Positions 55,039 to 63,338 of a stretch of 64,000 nucleotides of DNA are shown here, piece after piece. The number at the start of each line of letters is the position of its first letter. The first letter of the stretch is position 1. The DNA is from Clostridioides difficile_A (GTDB lineage Bacteria; Bacillota; Clostridia; Peptostreptococcales; Peptostreptococcaceae). Location of the stretch: positions 2,356,001-2,420,000 of the forward strand of contig OX246690.1 in the NCBI GenBank assembly GCA_945909635.1, read 5' to 3'. Below the pieces are notes generated by a model. That model was not told the DNA's origin and did no database searches. It was given only the letters and a program-made list of their open reading frames with translations. Made by a program: the position numbers and the translations under genes.

Positions 55039-55692
55039 ATGTCAAAATCAGAAAAAGGAAAAGAGACAAAAGCTAGTATTGTAAGTGCTGCTAGAGAATT
55101 ATTTTTTGAACAAGGTTATCATAAAACGACAACTAGGCAAATTGCAGAAAGAGCTAATATAAATTTAGGTCTAATAAGTTATTACTTCTCAAGTAAAAGC
55201 GAAATAGGGGCTATAATATATGAAGATATAAGAGACGAAATGCAGTCTTTAATCTATAATTATCATGAAGAAGGTACTATGATGATGTTCTTTCTTGCCA
55301 TGAATGCTGACCTTTGTTTTCTTCTAAAAAATGAAGCGTATAGGAATTTTTATTTAGATATAGCTTATGAAGAAGCTATTTTAAGCTATCAACGAAGTGT
55401 AACTGAAATGGTAATGAAGAGATATGTTAATGATAAAGAATCTATAGAACATGACGAGTTAATACTTTCTTGTATTGGTATACTTGCCATGAAACCTGAG
55501 ATAATTAGGGTTTATATTTCACACAAGTATGATATATCTTCTCAAGCTGTAATAAGATATTTTACAAAACAATTCCTCATTAACCTTGGTCATAGCACTG
55601 ATTTATGTGAAGATATTTTAGAAGAATTGAGTAAATACTATATAGATATAGTTGATAACTTCACACCAATAATAACTCGTATAAGAACTTAA
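55039..55692 (+). CDS. TetR-family transcriptional regulator
   Basis: About 217 residues. An N-terminal helix-turn-helix (about 6-55, 'ARELFFEQGYHKTTTRQIAERANINLG' region) precedes a helical ligand domain. The frame is open from a TTG at 55012 that overlaps the SSS stop, but GAGAGG lies before the ATG at 55039, which gives a standard TetR N terminus; the longer form cannot be excluded. It likely represses the SSS operon and perhaps the divergent GPH operon. Confidence 0.85.
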   Translation: MSKSEKGKETKASIVSAARELFFEQGYHKTTTRQIAERANINLGLISYYFSSKSEIGAIIYEDIRDEMQSLIYNYHEEGTMMMFFLAMNADLCFLLKNEAYRNFYLDIAYEEAILSYQRSVTEMVMKRYVNDKESIEHDELILSCIGILAMKPEIIRVYISHKYDISSQAVIRYFTKQFLINLGHSTDLCEDILEELSKYYIDIVDNFTPIITRIRT

Positions 55693-55714
55693 TAAAACTT
55701 TATTGAACTTTTAG

Positions 55715-55759
55715 AGACTGAAATATTAGAATCATAATTAGATTTTAGGATTTCAGTCT
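55715..55759 (+). terminator. Terminator after the SSS-TetR operon
   Basis: AGACTGAAAT and ATTTCAGTCT arms (10 bp) around a long A/T loop, followed by TTATTATATTT. Confidence 0.75.
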
Positions 55760-55810
55760 TTATTATATTTAAAGATATTTTTTAATATTTTTTCTTAATA
55801 CCATAAGTAC

Positions 55811-56593
55811 CTACACAATCATATCTATAAACTTCTTTATCCATAAATTCCAGAGACGCCACTCATGACCTCCAACACACTCTTCATATATAACATCTAC
55901 ATTTAAAGACTCTGCATATTTCTTAAATGTCTGATTATTTTCATATAAAAAATCCCTATCACCACAGAATTGATAAATTTTAGGAATATCTTCATTTCTT
56001 TCTTTAAGTTTCTTAAGTATGTAAAGTAAATCGTTATCACTATTTCTAGCATCCTCTGGTCTTCCAAAATCATGAAATAGAATATCTGCATTAGTTTCTA
56101 TTTGTTGATTTTCTAACTCATGAATCATGTCAGGTGAACCAGAAAAACTTGCAACTGCTGAAAATTCTTTTGGTTTTGAAAGTGCTAACTTTAACGCACC
56201 ATATCCACCCATAGACATGCCAGCTACAAAATTATCTTCTCTCTTGTCTGATAAAGGAAATATAGCTCTAACAAACTTAGGTAATTCCTCACTTACAAAA
56301 GTAAAATACTTGTGCCCATACACCATATCTGTATAAAAACTAGTTTCTACTCTTGGTATTACAAGAGCTATATTTTTATTTTTAGCATAATGTTCCACAT
56401 TAGTATATCTAATCCATGAACTTTGGTCATCTTCTAAACCATGAAATAAGTATAATGTTTTAAACTTACCCTCAAAGTCATATATCTCTTTACCACTAAA
56501 AAGTTCTTTTCCATTTGCTACAGGTAAAACTACAATTACATCAGTTTCTCCTCCTGTATATTTAGATTTAAATTTACATTCTATAAACGCCAC
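55811..56593 (-). CDS. Esterase D/FrmB-like alpha/beta hydrolase
   Basis: About 260 residues. 'LYLFHGLEDDQSSWIRYTN', the nucleophile elbow GMSMGG, an Asp in 'CGDRDFLYE' and a final His in 'GGHEWRLW' give a full triad. Relatives hydrolyse acetyl esters on wall sugars or S-formylglutathione-like thioesters. No signal peptide. The open frame begins at ATG 56638 inside the upstream terminator, but AGAGGTG six bases before the GTG at 56593 marks the likely start. Confidence 0.87.
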   Translation of the reverse strand: MAFIECKFKSKYTGGETDVIVVLPVANGKELFSGKEIYDFEGKFKTLYLFHGLEDDQSSWIRYTNVEHYAKNKNIALVIPRVETSFYTDMVYGHKYFTFVSEELPKFVRAIFPLSDKREDNFVAGMSMGGYGALKLALSKPKEFSAVASFSGSPDMIHELENQQIETNADILFHDFGRPEDARNSDNDLLYILKKLKERNEDIPKIYQFCGDRDFLYENNQTFKKYAESLNVDVIYEECVGGHEWRLWNLWIKKFIDMIV

Positions 56594-56626
56594 AAAAAAC
56601 ACCTCTTCTATAATGATTTTATATCT

Positions 56627-56661
56627 AAAAAGCACCAAGAGTTTAAGCTTCTCAGTGCTTT
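56627..56661 (-). terminator. Terminator after the AI-2E family gene
   Basis: AAAGCACTGAG and its near-complement CTCTTGGTGCTTT with a short loop, followed on the minus strand by TTAGATATAAAATC. It also explains why the esterase does not start at 56638. Confidence 0.75.
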
Positions 56662-56711
56662 AAAGATTTCTTAATTTATATTTTTTTAATTACACATAAT
56701 ATCTGTTTTGG

Positions 56712-57878
56712 CTACATATAATCGGAGGTATCTGTTGGTAATCCCTTTTTATCCAATTTACCTTCAACAACATCTTTAATTATAGAATAAATTACAGCAA
56801 ACATTGGAACTCCTATAACCATTCCAACAAACCCTAATAATTTTCCTGCAACCAACAATGAGAATAAAATCCAAAATGCAGATATACCAATTGAATCTCC
56901 AAGTATTTTAGGCCCTATAATATTTCCATCTATTTGTTGTATTATTAATATAATTAACAATAACCATAAAGCTTTTATAGGAGATACAAACAATACTATT
57001 AGTGTTGATGGTATAGCTCCAAATAAAGGTCCAAAGAAAGGTATTATATTTGTAATACCAATTATAACTGATATTAATAATGTATATGGCATTTTAACTA
57101 TTGTAAGTATTACAAATGTTAGAATACCTATAATAAATGAGTCTAATATCTTCCCACCTAGAAATCTTCCAAATGTATAATTACTTCTATGAGTCAATTC
57201 TAAAATTCTCGCAGCTTGTGTTTCTGTAAATACTGCATAAGTTATTTTTTTACTTAATCCATAGAATTTTTCTTTATCGATTAGTAAATACACTGAAACA
57301 ATTAATCCTAAAACAATATTCCATATACTAGAAGCTACATTCTTTAACATATTTCCTAATATCGGTATTAAATCAGTTACAAATTTTATAATATATGCAA
57401 CAAATTCATTCCATTTATCTACTGCTAAATTAAAATATTGTTCATCAAGATTTAAATCAGTCATTAATTTATCAATAAGCTTAGTTGCATTATTTACATA
57501 CATAGGTATATCATTTGCTAGTCCAACAATACTCTCAATTACTTGAGGCAAAACGAAATACATAAATAAGTAAAGTATCAATGCGGCTGTTGCATATGTT
57601 AATAAAAGACCCAGTCCTCTTTTTGATTTTTGTTTTAGGTTTTTTAATTTCTCACTTTTTATAAAAACTCTATCTTCATAAAATTTCAAAATAAAATTAA
57701 GAAGATATGCAATAGCAAATCCTATTATAAAAGGCTGTAAAGTTGTAAATATAGCATCTAAATTATTAGAAAACACATCGATTTGTGATGATACTAGATA
57801 AAATATAATACTACAAGCAGCTATTATAAATGTATAAATTGCTATTGTTGTGTACTTTGTATTCCAATTAATTTTCAT
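56712..57878 (-). CDS. AI-2E family transporter (UPF0118)
   Basis: 388 residues with about seven to eight hydrophobic segments and the family motifs 'IIGITNIIPFFGPLFGAIPS' and 'DGNIIGPKILGDSIG'. Members export AI-2-like signals or act as Na+/H+ antiporters (TqsA, YtvI). AAGGAGG precedes the ATG. Function in this organism is not certain. Confidence 0.9.
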   Translation of the reverse strand: MKINWNTKYTTIAIYTFIIAACSIIFYLVSSQIDVFSNNLDAIFTTLQPFIIGFAIAYLLNFILKFYEDRVFIKSEKLKNLKQKSKRGLGLLLTYATAALILYLFMYFVLPQVIESIVGLANDIPMYVNNATKLIDKLMTDLNLDEQYFNLAVDKWNEFVAYIIKFVTDLIPILGNMLKNVASSIWNIVLGLIVSVYLLIDKEKFYGLSKKITYAVFTETQAARILELTHRSNYTFGRFLGGKILDSFIIGILTFVILTIVKMPYTLLISVIIGITNIIPFFGPLFGAIPSTLIVLFVSPIKALWLLLIILIIQQIDGNIIGPKILGDSIGISAFWILFSLLVAGKLLGFVGMVIGVPMFAVIYSIIKDVVEGKLDKKGLPTDTSDYM

Positions 57879-58027
57879 TTTTTCCTCCTTATTTCTATAT
57901 AACTAAATTTTATCACAAAATCACTACTTTTATAACAAATATACCAAATTAAAATTTTAAATTCTATAAAGTATAATTAGAATACAAGTTCTCAATTTTA
58001 TTTATATTCATCTTTTTACAATATAAT

Positions 58028-59392
58028 CTACATTATTTTTTTTAGAATCTTAATTAATTTATCATTATATGGTGCATATCTGATAGGAATATCTAATTTT
58101 AATTTCTTTAAGACGCTCTTATAGTGAGTAAATGTATCAAACCCAGCTTTTCCATGATATGAACCCATTCCGCTCTCACCAACTCCACCAAATGGCAAGT
58201 AATTTGTAGCTATATGTGTAATTGTATCATTGATACAACATCCACCTGCTGGAGTCATTTCTAAAATTTTATTTTCTAGCTTCTTATTTTTTGTAAAAAT
58301 ATAAAGTGCCAATGGATTTGGTCTTTGTATAATTTCTTGTACAACTTCATCCAAGTCTTTATAAGTTAAAATAGGAAATATAGGTCCAAATATTTCTTCC
58401 TTCATTATATTGTCATCCCAAGTAACATCATTTACTATAGTTGGCTCTATTTTTAATTTCTCATTATTATAATCTCCACCATATACTACTTTATCTATAT
58501 CGATAAGAGATACTATACGATTAAAATGTCTTTCATTTATAATTTTAGGAAATTGTTCATTATTACATGGATTATATCCAAAATACTTAATAATATAGTA
58601 TTTTATTTTTTCTATTAATTCATCTTTCCTATCTTCATGTACTAATACATAATCTGGTGCTACACAAGTTTGCCCTGCATTTATTAGTTTTCCCCATGTA
58701 AGCCTTTTTGCAGTAAGGTCTATATCTGCATCTTTTAAAATAATACAAGGGCTTTTTCCTCCAAGTTCTAAAGTTGTAGGAGTCAAATACTCTGATGCTG
58801 ATTTCATTACTATTTTGCCAACATTAGTGCTTCCTGTAAAAAATATATAATCAAACCTTTCTAATAATAATTTTTCACTTTCTTCTTGACCACCTTGAAC
58901 AACTGCAACGTACTCTTTTGAAAAAATCTTTTCAATTATCTCTTTAACTATACCAGATGTTGACACAGAATATTCAGATGTCTTTAATATAACACAATTA
59001 CCTGCTGCCACTGACCATACTAATGGTATAAGTGCTAATTGGAATGGATAATTCCAAGGTGACATTATAAGTGTAACACCATAAGGTTGTGGAATAATCT
59101 TAGATACAGATGGAAAGTTAACCATACTTGATTTAACTCTTTTTGTCTTACCCCATTTTCTTATATTTTTTATAGCAAAATCAAGTTCACTATAAAACAT
59201 ACCTACTTCTGTCATAAAACCTTCAAAGTTTGACTTATTTAAATCTTTCTTTAATGCCAAAAGTATTTTTTCTTCATTTTCTAATACAACTGACTTCAAT
59301 CTTTTTAACTTTTCTAGGCGAAATGATATATCTCTTGTTTTTCCTGTATTATAATATTGCCTTTGAAGCATCACTAACTTATTTATATCCAT
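58028..59392 (-). CDS. Aldehyde dehydrogenase (class 3 type)
   Basis: 454 residues. The catalytic Glu is in 'LELGGKSPC', the Cys in 'NAGQTCVAPDYV', and 'FTGSTNVGKIV' is the NAD(P) region; the C terminus is basic and hydrophobic, like membrane-associated fatty aldehyde dehydrogenases. It oxidises a medium or long aldehyde to the acid. It is a single-gene unit: the neighbour at 56712 lies 149 bases downstream. Confidence 0.93.
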   Translation of the reverse strand: MDINKLVMLQRQYYNTGKTRDISFRLEKLKRLKSVVLENEEKILLALKKDLNKSNFEGFMTEVGMFYSELDFAIKNIRKWGKTKRVKSSMVNFPSVSKIIPQPYGVTLIMSPWNYPFQLALIPLVWSVAAGNCVILKTSEYSVSTSGIVKEIIEKIFSKEYVAVVQGGQEESEKLLLERFDYIFFTGSTNVGKIVMKSASEYLTPTTLELGGKSPCIILKDADIDLTAKRLTWGKLINAGQTCVAPDYVLVHEDRKDELIEKIKYYIIKYFGYNPCNNEQFPKIINERHFNRIVSLIDIDKVVYGGDYNNEKLKIEPTIVNDVTWDDNIMKEEIFGPIFPILTYKDLDEVVQEIIQRPNPLALYIFTKNKKLENKILEMTPAGGCCINDTITHIATNYLPFGGVGESGMGSYHGKAGFDTFTHYKSVLKKLKLDIPIRYAPYNDKLIKILKKIM

Positions 59393-59519
59393 TATTTAAA
59401 ATCCCCTCTTGAAGAATTTTTCTATTTTATATTGTAGATAAAATTCTATATACTTTTATTTTACCAATTTATATTCTAAGAAATTCACATAAATATAACA
59501 TAAATTTATCAATAAAAAA

Positions 59520-59545
59520 AGCCCCTTTAATTAAATAAGTAGGCT
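59520..59545 (-). terminator. Weak terminator after the flavodoxin gene
   Basis: On the minus strand AGCC pairs with GGCT around an A/T loop with a further partial CTT/AAG pairing, then seven Ts. It is about 140 bases past the flavodoxin stop; the call rests mainly on the T-run. Confidence 0.4.
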
Positions 59546-59682
59546 AGTAATCATATTTTAAAGTTGAATGATTTTTAAATTATAACACTATAATGAACAA
59601 TCAAATTATAGGTTATCATTCATAAAATTATTTTGTAAATATTCTATAATGTATTTTTATAACATCTCATATTTAAAGATAC

Positions 59683-60222
59683 TTATAAATTTATACTTTT
59701 AATATTGTCTAAATATTCAAGTATTGGCTTTAAGTATTCTTTATCACACCATTCAAAACTTTCTCCTGACAACAATGGTGCTTCTGCTGGTTTAAGTCCT
59801 TTACGCTCTTGTTTGGCTATAGCTTTTTTTAAAAAACCACAAAGTACACTATCTAACCATGACATTTTTGTTTCATTCCATTCTCCACGGCAATAAAAAC
59901 AAGGAATTTCATCTAATTCATCTTTAAAGTTAGCTTCTCTTAATTTTTTTAATACTTCATCACTATATGGGGATGCTCCTACACCAAAAACTATTAGATT
60001 TTTTCCTTTTAATTCTTCATAATGCTTCTTTAGAAAAGAAATCCCTGCTATATTACAAGCATAAAGACCTCCTCCTAAGATAATAGTATCGTATTTCATA
60101 ATTTTTTCTATGTTTATATCTTTAATCTCAAAACTGTCACAAATCAATAATTCTGAAAGCCATTTAGCATATTTTTTTGTTGCTCCATATTTACTTTTGT
60201 AAATAACTACTGTATTTTTCAT
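59683..60222 (-). CDS. Flavodoxin-like protein
   Basis: 179 residues with a flavodoxin fold; 'VIYKSKYGATKKYAKWLSELL' at the N terminus is the FMN phosphate loop, and 'IILGGGLYACNIAG' the second flavin loop. It resembles HemG-like flavodoxins, which carry electrons or act as quinone-type oxidoreductases. It is 50 bases downstream of the MarR gene, in one operon that probably responds to redox or electrophile stress. Confidence 0.88.
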   Translation of the reverse strand: MKNTVVIYKSKYGATKKYAKWLSELLICDSFEIKDINIEKIMKYDTIILGGGLYACNIAGISFLKKHYEELKGKNLIVFGVGASPYSDEVLKKLREANFKDELDEIPCFYCRGEWNETKMSWLDSVLCGFLKKAIAKQERKGLKPAEAPLLSGESFEWCDKEYLKPILEYLDNIKSINL

Positions 60223-60272
60223 AAATTATCTCCTTTTGATGCCATACCAAGTTGATTTTTTACTTTTCTATC

Positions 60273-60764
60273 TTATAAATTATTGTCTTCTACATAATCT
60301 CTTACATACTCAATTCCTCTGCTTAATTTCATAATTCCAGAAAATAATTGTTCTACCTCTTTTTCTGTAAAATCTTTAAATAAAAGCTCTAATACTTTAA
60401 TTTGCATATCTCTTACTCTTTCTGAATACTCTTCTACTCTATCCTTCATTAAAAGGTAAGTAGCTCTTGAATCTTTTTCATTTTTTTCAATTTGTACAAA
60501 CCCCTTTTTTTCTAAAGCAACAGCTAATTTCTTTACATTTTGTCGTGAGCATCCCATAAGCTCTCCAAGCTTAGTCAATGTCACAGTCTCATCTATAGAT
60601 TCTGCAAGTGCTAAAAGTAACCATTGTTTCATTGTAAGTTCTGGGTCTAACTTGTCACATGCAGTTTGAAGTTTATTTTGCATTACAAATAGATTTGCAA
60701 ATATAGCTTGTTTCCTACTCTCATCATCCACCACAATTTTTTTCATTAAAGTTTCTATATCCAT
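60273..60764 (-). CDS. MarR-family transcriptional regulator
   Basis: 163 residues. The winged helix (about 40-110) contains 'LTKLGELMGCSRQNVKKLAVAL' and the wing 'EKNEKDSRATYLLM', flanked by dimerisation helices. A Cys in the recognition helix region (GCSRQN) could be a redox sensor. The promoter and its operator palindrome lie just upstream, so it is probably autoregulated and controls the flavodoxin gene after it. Confidence 0.92.
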   Translation of the reverse strand: MDIETLMKKIVVDDESRKQAIFANLFVMQNKLQTACDKLDPELTMKQWLLLALAESIDETVTLTKLGELMGCSRQNVKKLAVALEKKGFVQIEKNEKDSRATYLLMKDRVEEYSERVRDMQIKVLELLFKDFTEKEVEQLFSGIMKLSRGIEYVRDYVEDNNL

Positions 60765-60815
60765 TTTTTGTCCCTCTCTATATGCTAATCCTCAAACTTT
60801 CCATCACTATTTACA

Positions 60816-60858
60816 AATAGTAATTAGTTACTTTTTATTATAGTAACTAATTACTATT
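60816..60858 (-). promoter_or_regulatory. MarR operator palindrome
   Basis: Two perfect 17-base arms (AATAGTAATTAGTTACT and its complement) separated by 9 bases. They cover the -10 and much of the spacer of the promoter at 60837-60865, the usual place for an autorepressor site. Confidence 0.8.
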
Positions 60859-60865
60859 ATGTCAA
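60837..60865 (-). promoter_or_regulatory. Consensus sigma-A promoter of the marR-flavodoxin operon
   Basis: TTGACA (60865-60860), exactly 17 bases, TATAAT (60842-60837) on the minus strand. Confidence 0.88.
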
Positions 60866-61315
60866 TAATTTTATATTTGTTGCTTCTTTATTCATTATAT
60901 CACGGAATTTTAATTACAACTTGCTATTGTAATTAGTTATTTTAATTCTTTACTTTACAATCTAAAATGTTGTACAATTTTTTTGTGTAAACACAGTAAT
61001 ATTGTTATTATTTAGGTTATAGATTGCCTTTTTCTCAATACTTTGTTTAATCAAATAATATGTTATTATATTCTTTTCTTTCATATTTTCCACAGTACAT
61101 CATAAATATAATTTCCAAAAAATGTATTGAATATACATATTATAATATATATTAATTACTATCACTTTCTCATATTGATGACAAATACACTAATTTAATA
61201 GTTATATTGCATATGAATCATTCAAAAAAATATGTATGTTATATATGAATAGTAAAATACACCTGTATTTTCTATAATCATAATGTAAGTTTTGATTTTT
61301 CATAGAACAATTATC

Positions 61316-61353
61316 ATATATAAAAAGGGTTCTTAAGAACCCTTTTTATATAT
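61316..61353 (-). terminator. Perfect palindromic terminator after hflX
   Basis: A 38-base perfect palindrome centred on AAGGGTTCTTAAGAACCC, with A5 and T5 flanks, so it can terminate on either strand. It lies about 80 bases past the hflX stop. Confidence 0.8.
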
Positions 61354-61434
61354 TTATATTTTATGAGTATAATTTAACTCATATTTAAACTATTTGCATT
61401 AAATACATTTTAAGTTATATTAATTTTTTAAAAT

Positions 61435-62700
61435 CTACTCTAAAACATATTTTCTGTACTTATTAAACTCTATATCACTACATTCAACATCTAAAACGGT
61501 TCCTTCTTCGGTATATTCTGTACTTATTATGCTTGCATTATCATTAAAATAAGATGCTATATAACCCTCACTGTATGGGATTAAAATCTTACATCTTATA
61601 TAATCCTTAAATATACTATCACAAATATATTTCATCATTTTGTCCATATTTATATCTTTTTTTACTGAAACAAAGATTCCATCTATATCGTCTACAATAT
61701 TATTTAAAACTTCTTCACCTATTAAATCAACTTTATTATATACATTTATCATAGGTATACAATCAGCACCTATCTGTTTTAAAGTATCTTCAGTTACTTT
61801 AATATGATTTTTGTAGCTTGGATTTGAAATATCAACAACATGTAATAATATATCTGCTTCACATGCTTCTTCTAAAGTTGACCTAAATGCCTTTACTAGG
61901 TCATGTGGAAGATTGCTTACAAACCCAACAGTATCAGATAATAAAAACTCTTTGTTATTTGAAAGAACTATATTCCTAACAGAAGTCTCTAACGTAGCAA
62001 ATAGCATATCTTTCTCAAAAACTTTCTTTTCTTCAGAATTTTTAAATGTGTCCACTAATTTATTCATAATTGAAGATTTCCCAGCATTTGTGTACCCAAC
62101 TAAAGCAACATTTGGGAGATTTGATTTTCTCCTCATACTTCTTTGGGTTTCTCTTTGAAATTTTAAATCATCAAGCTCTTTATTTAGAAAAGTTATCTTT
62201 TCTTCTATTCTTCTACGGTCAAGTTCTAATTTTTTCTCACCAGAACCCCTATTTTTAGTACCAACACCACCACTTTGGCGTCCTAAATTTTCATTTGAAC
62301 CTATAAGCCTTGGTAACATATATTTTAAACTAGCAACTTCTACTTGAAGTTTAGCTTCTCTAGTTTTTGCCCTCTGTGCAAATATATCAAGTATTAATGC
62401 TGTCCTATCTATAATTTCGCAATTAAATTTTTCTTCAAGGTTTTTGAGTTGTGATGTAGAAAGTTCATTGTAAAATACTACTATATCTGTATTTTCTTTC
62501 TTTATTAAGTCTAATAACTCATCGACTTTACCTGTACCAATGTAATATGCTCTATTGACTTGCTTTGCATTTTGAATTATACTTCCCACAACATCAATAT
62601 CACATGCTGAACACAAGTTTTTAAGTTCAATCATCAGTTCATTAAAATCCTCAGATTTATTATTTATGTTTAGTCCTACTATTATTCCTTTTTTCGCCAT
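61435..62700 (-). CDS. hflX: Ribosome-associated GTPase HflX
   Basis: About 421 residues. An N-terminal HflX domain is followed by a coiled-coil linker with the conserved 'VASLKYMLPRLIG' and 'SGGVGTKNRGSGEKKLE' region, then the G domain: GYTNAGKSS (G1), DTVGF (G3) and NKVD (G4). HflX splits stalled 70S ribosomes, and some members give macrolide/lincosamide resistance. The ATG at 62700 is nine bases from AAGGAG and preferred over that at 62706. Its leader has short ORFs and a long-range stem. Confidence 0.95.
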   Translation of the reverse strand: MAKKGIIVGLNINNKSEDFNELMIELKNLCSACDIDVVGSIIQNAKQVNRAYYIGTGKVDELLDLIKKENTDIVVFYNELSTSQLKNLEEKFNCEIIDRTALILDIFAQRAKTREAKLQVEVASLKYMLPRLIGSNENLGRQSGGVGTKNRGSGEKKLELDRRRIEEKITFLNKELDDLKFQRETQRSMRRKSNLPNVALVGYTNAGKSSIMNKLVDTFKNSEEKKVFEKDMLFATLETSVRNIVLSNNKEFLLSDTVGFVSNLPHDLVKAFRSTLEEACEADILLHVVDISNPSYKNHIKVTEDTLKQIGADCIPMINVYNKVDLIGEEVLNNIVDDIDGIFVSVKKDINMDKMMKYICDSIFKDYIRCKILIPYSEGYIASYFNDNASIISTEYTEEGTVLDVECSDIEFNKYRKYVLE

Positions 62701-62740
62701 ATCCATATTCTCCTTATCTGCTATTTTTATTTAATATATA

Positions 62741-62842
62741 GCACGAGATTATGGCTCTATAATTAAATTCATTAAGAATTATACCTTTATTTTATCCTTA
62801 AATGACACTTCTAATTTAACATTATAATAACCATAATCGTGC
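62741..62842 (-). promoter_or_regulatory. Long-range stem in the hflX leader
   Basis: GCACGATTATGG (62842-62831) can pair with CCATAATCTCGTGC (62754-62741), 12 bp with a two-base bulge. These GC-bearing arms stand out in the AT-rich leader. The first arm overlaps the junction of the two short ORFs, and the second lies about 40 bases before the hflX ATG. Confidence 0.55.
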
Positions 62843-62844
62843 AT
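62779..62844 (-). CDS. Candidate leader ORF 2 upstream of hflX
   Basis: A 21-codon ORF (starts MHDYGYYNVK) whose ATG overlaps the stop of leader ORF 1 as TAATG. In the same frame it can be extended to a GTG at 62883, giving 34 residues, but that GTG is too close to its ribosome site. It may be a coupled leader peptide or the remnant of a gene. Confidence 0.35.
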   Translation of the reverse strand: MHDYGYYNVKLEVSFKDKIKV

Positions 62845-62879
62845 TATTTTCTCAATCTTATAGAAAAAATCACTTTCAT
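62844..62879 (-). CDS. Candidate leader peptide ORF 1 upstream of hflX
   Basis: GAGAGGGGG is well spaced before an ATG that opens an 11-codon ORF, MKVIFSIRLRK, ending in TAA. Ribosome position on this ORF would affect the pairing of the stem whose first arm starts right at its stop codon. By analogy with leader-controlled HflX-type resistance genes it could sense ribosome-targeting drugs; this is inference. Confidence 0.4.
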   Translation of the reverse strand: MKVIFSIRLRK

Positions 62880-63167
62880 ACACCCCCTCTCAATTATATT
62901 ATGTAGTTTTTTCAATAAAAAAACTCCTTACAAATCTAAGTAATACAAACAAGCTACTTATATCATAAGAAGGATTAAAATTCTAAATATATATTAAAAA
63001 TATGCCAATTTAATTGACTAACATGTAATTATCATATTATATTTAACCCAATTCTTAAATTTAAGTAGTTTTTACATGATTAATAAAAGTAATAGAGATA
63101 TACACTTTTATACAATCAACAACTATTAAAATTAAATTTTATTTATAATAAAATTTAAAGAATACGA

Positions 63168-63195
63168 TTAAATATACATTTTGATAACCACCTCC
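63168..63195 (-). promoter_or_regulatory. Orphan ribosome binding site with a three-codon ORF
   Basis: GGAGGTGG is followed at good spacing by ATG TAT ATT TAA. A TTTACA/TATACT-like promoter lies upstream (15-base gap, tight). Downstream at 63158-63132 an 11-bp A/T hairpin is followed by TTTTAATAG. No gene follows. It is either a gene remnant or a short attenuated leader. Confidence 0.35.
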
Positions 63196-63251
63196 AACAT
63201 TTTCCTTATTACATAGTATAATAAAATACATACTTTGTAAAGACATAAAAT

Positions 63252-63292
63252 AATAGATAAGACTATACTTATAAAATATAATCTTATCTATT
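63252..63292 (-). terminator. Hairpin after the ABC exporter gene
   Basis: AATAGATAAGA and TCTTATCTATT arms (11 bp, perfect) about 47 bases past the stop codon, followed on the minus strand by ATTTTATG. Confidence 0.65.
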
Positions 63293-63338
63293 TAGCTTAT
63301 CTTAATAAATTATATATCTGTTCTAAAACAATTTTTTG

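Larger units (their letters stand above)
60765..61434. other. Intergenic region between marR and hflX
   Basis: About 670 bases. It holds the MarR promoter and operator (60816-60865), a possible extra half-site (60929-60940) and the hflX terminator (61316-61353). The rest is AT-rich with no ORF or structure seen. Confidence 0.6.
62701..63338. other. Intergenic region upstream of hflX
   Basis: About 638 bases. From the right: a hairpin ending the ABC gene (63252-63292), an orphan ribosome site with a three-codon ORF (63168-63195), an A/T hairpin (63132-63158), and the hflX leader with uORFs (62779-62883) and paired arms 62741-62754/62831-62842. No longer gene is seen. Confidence 0.6.
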
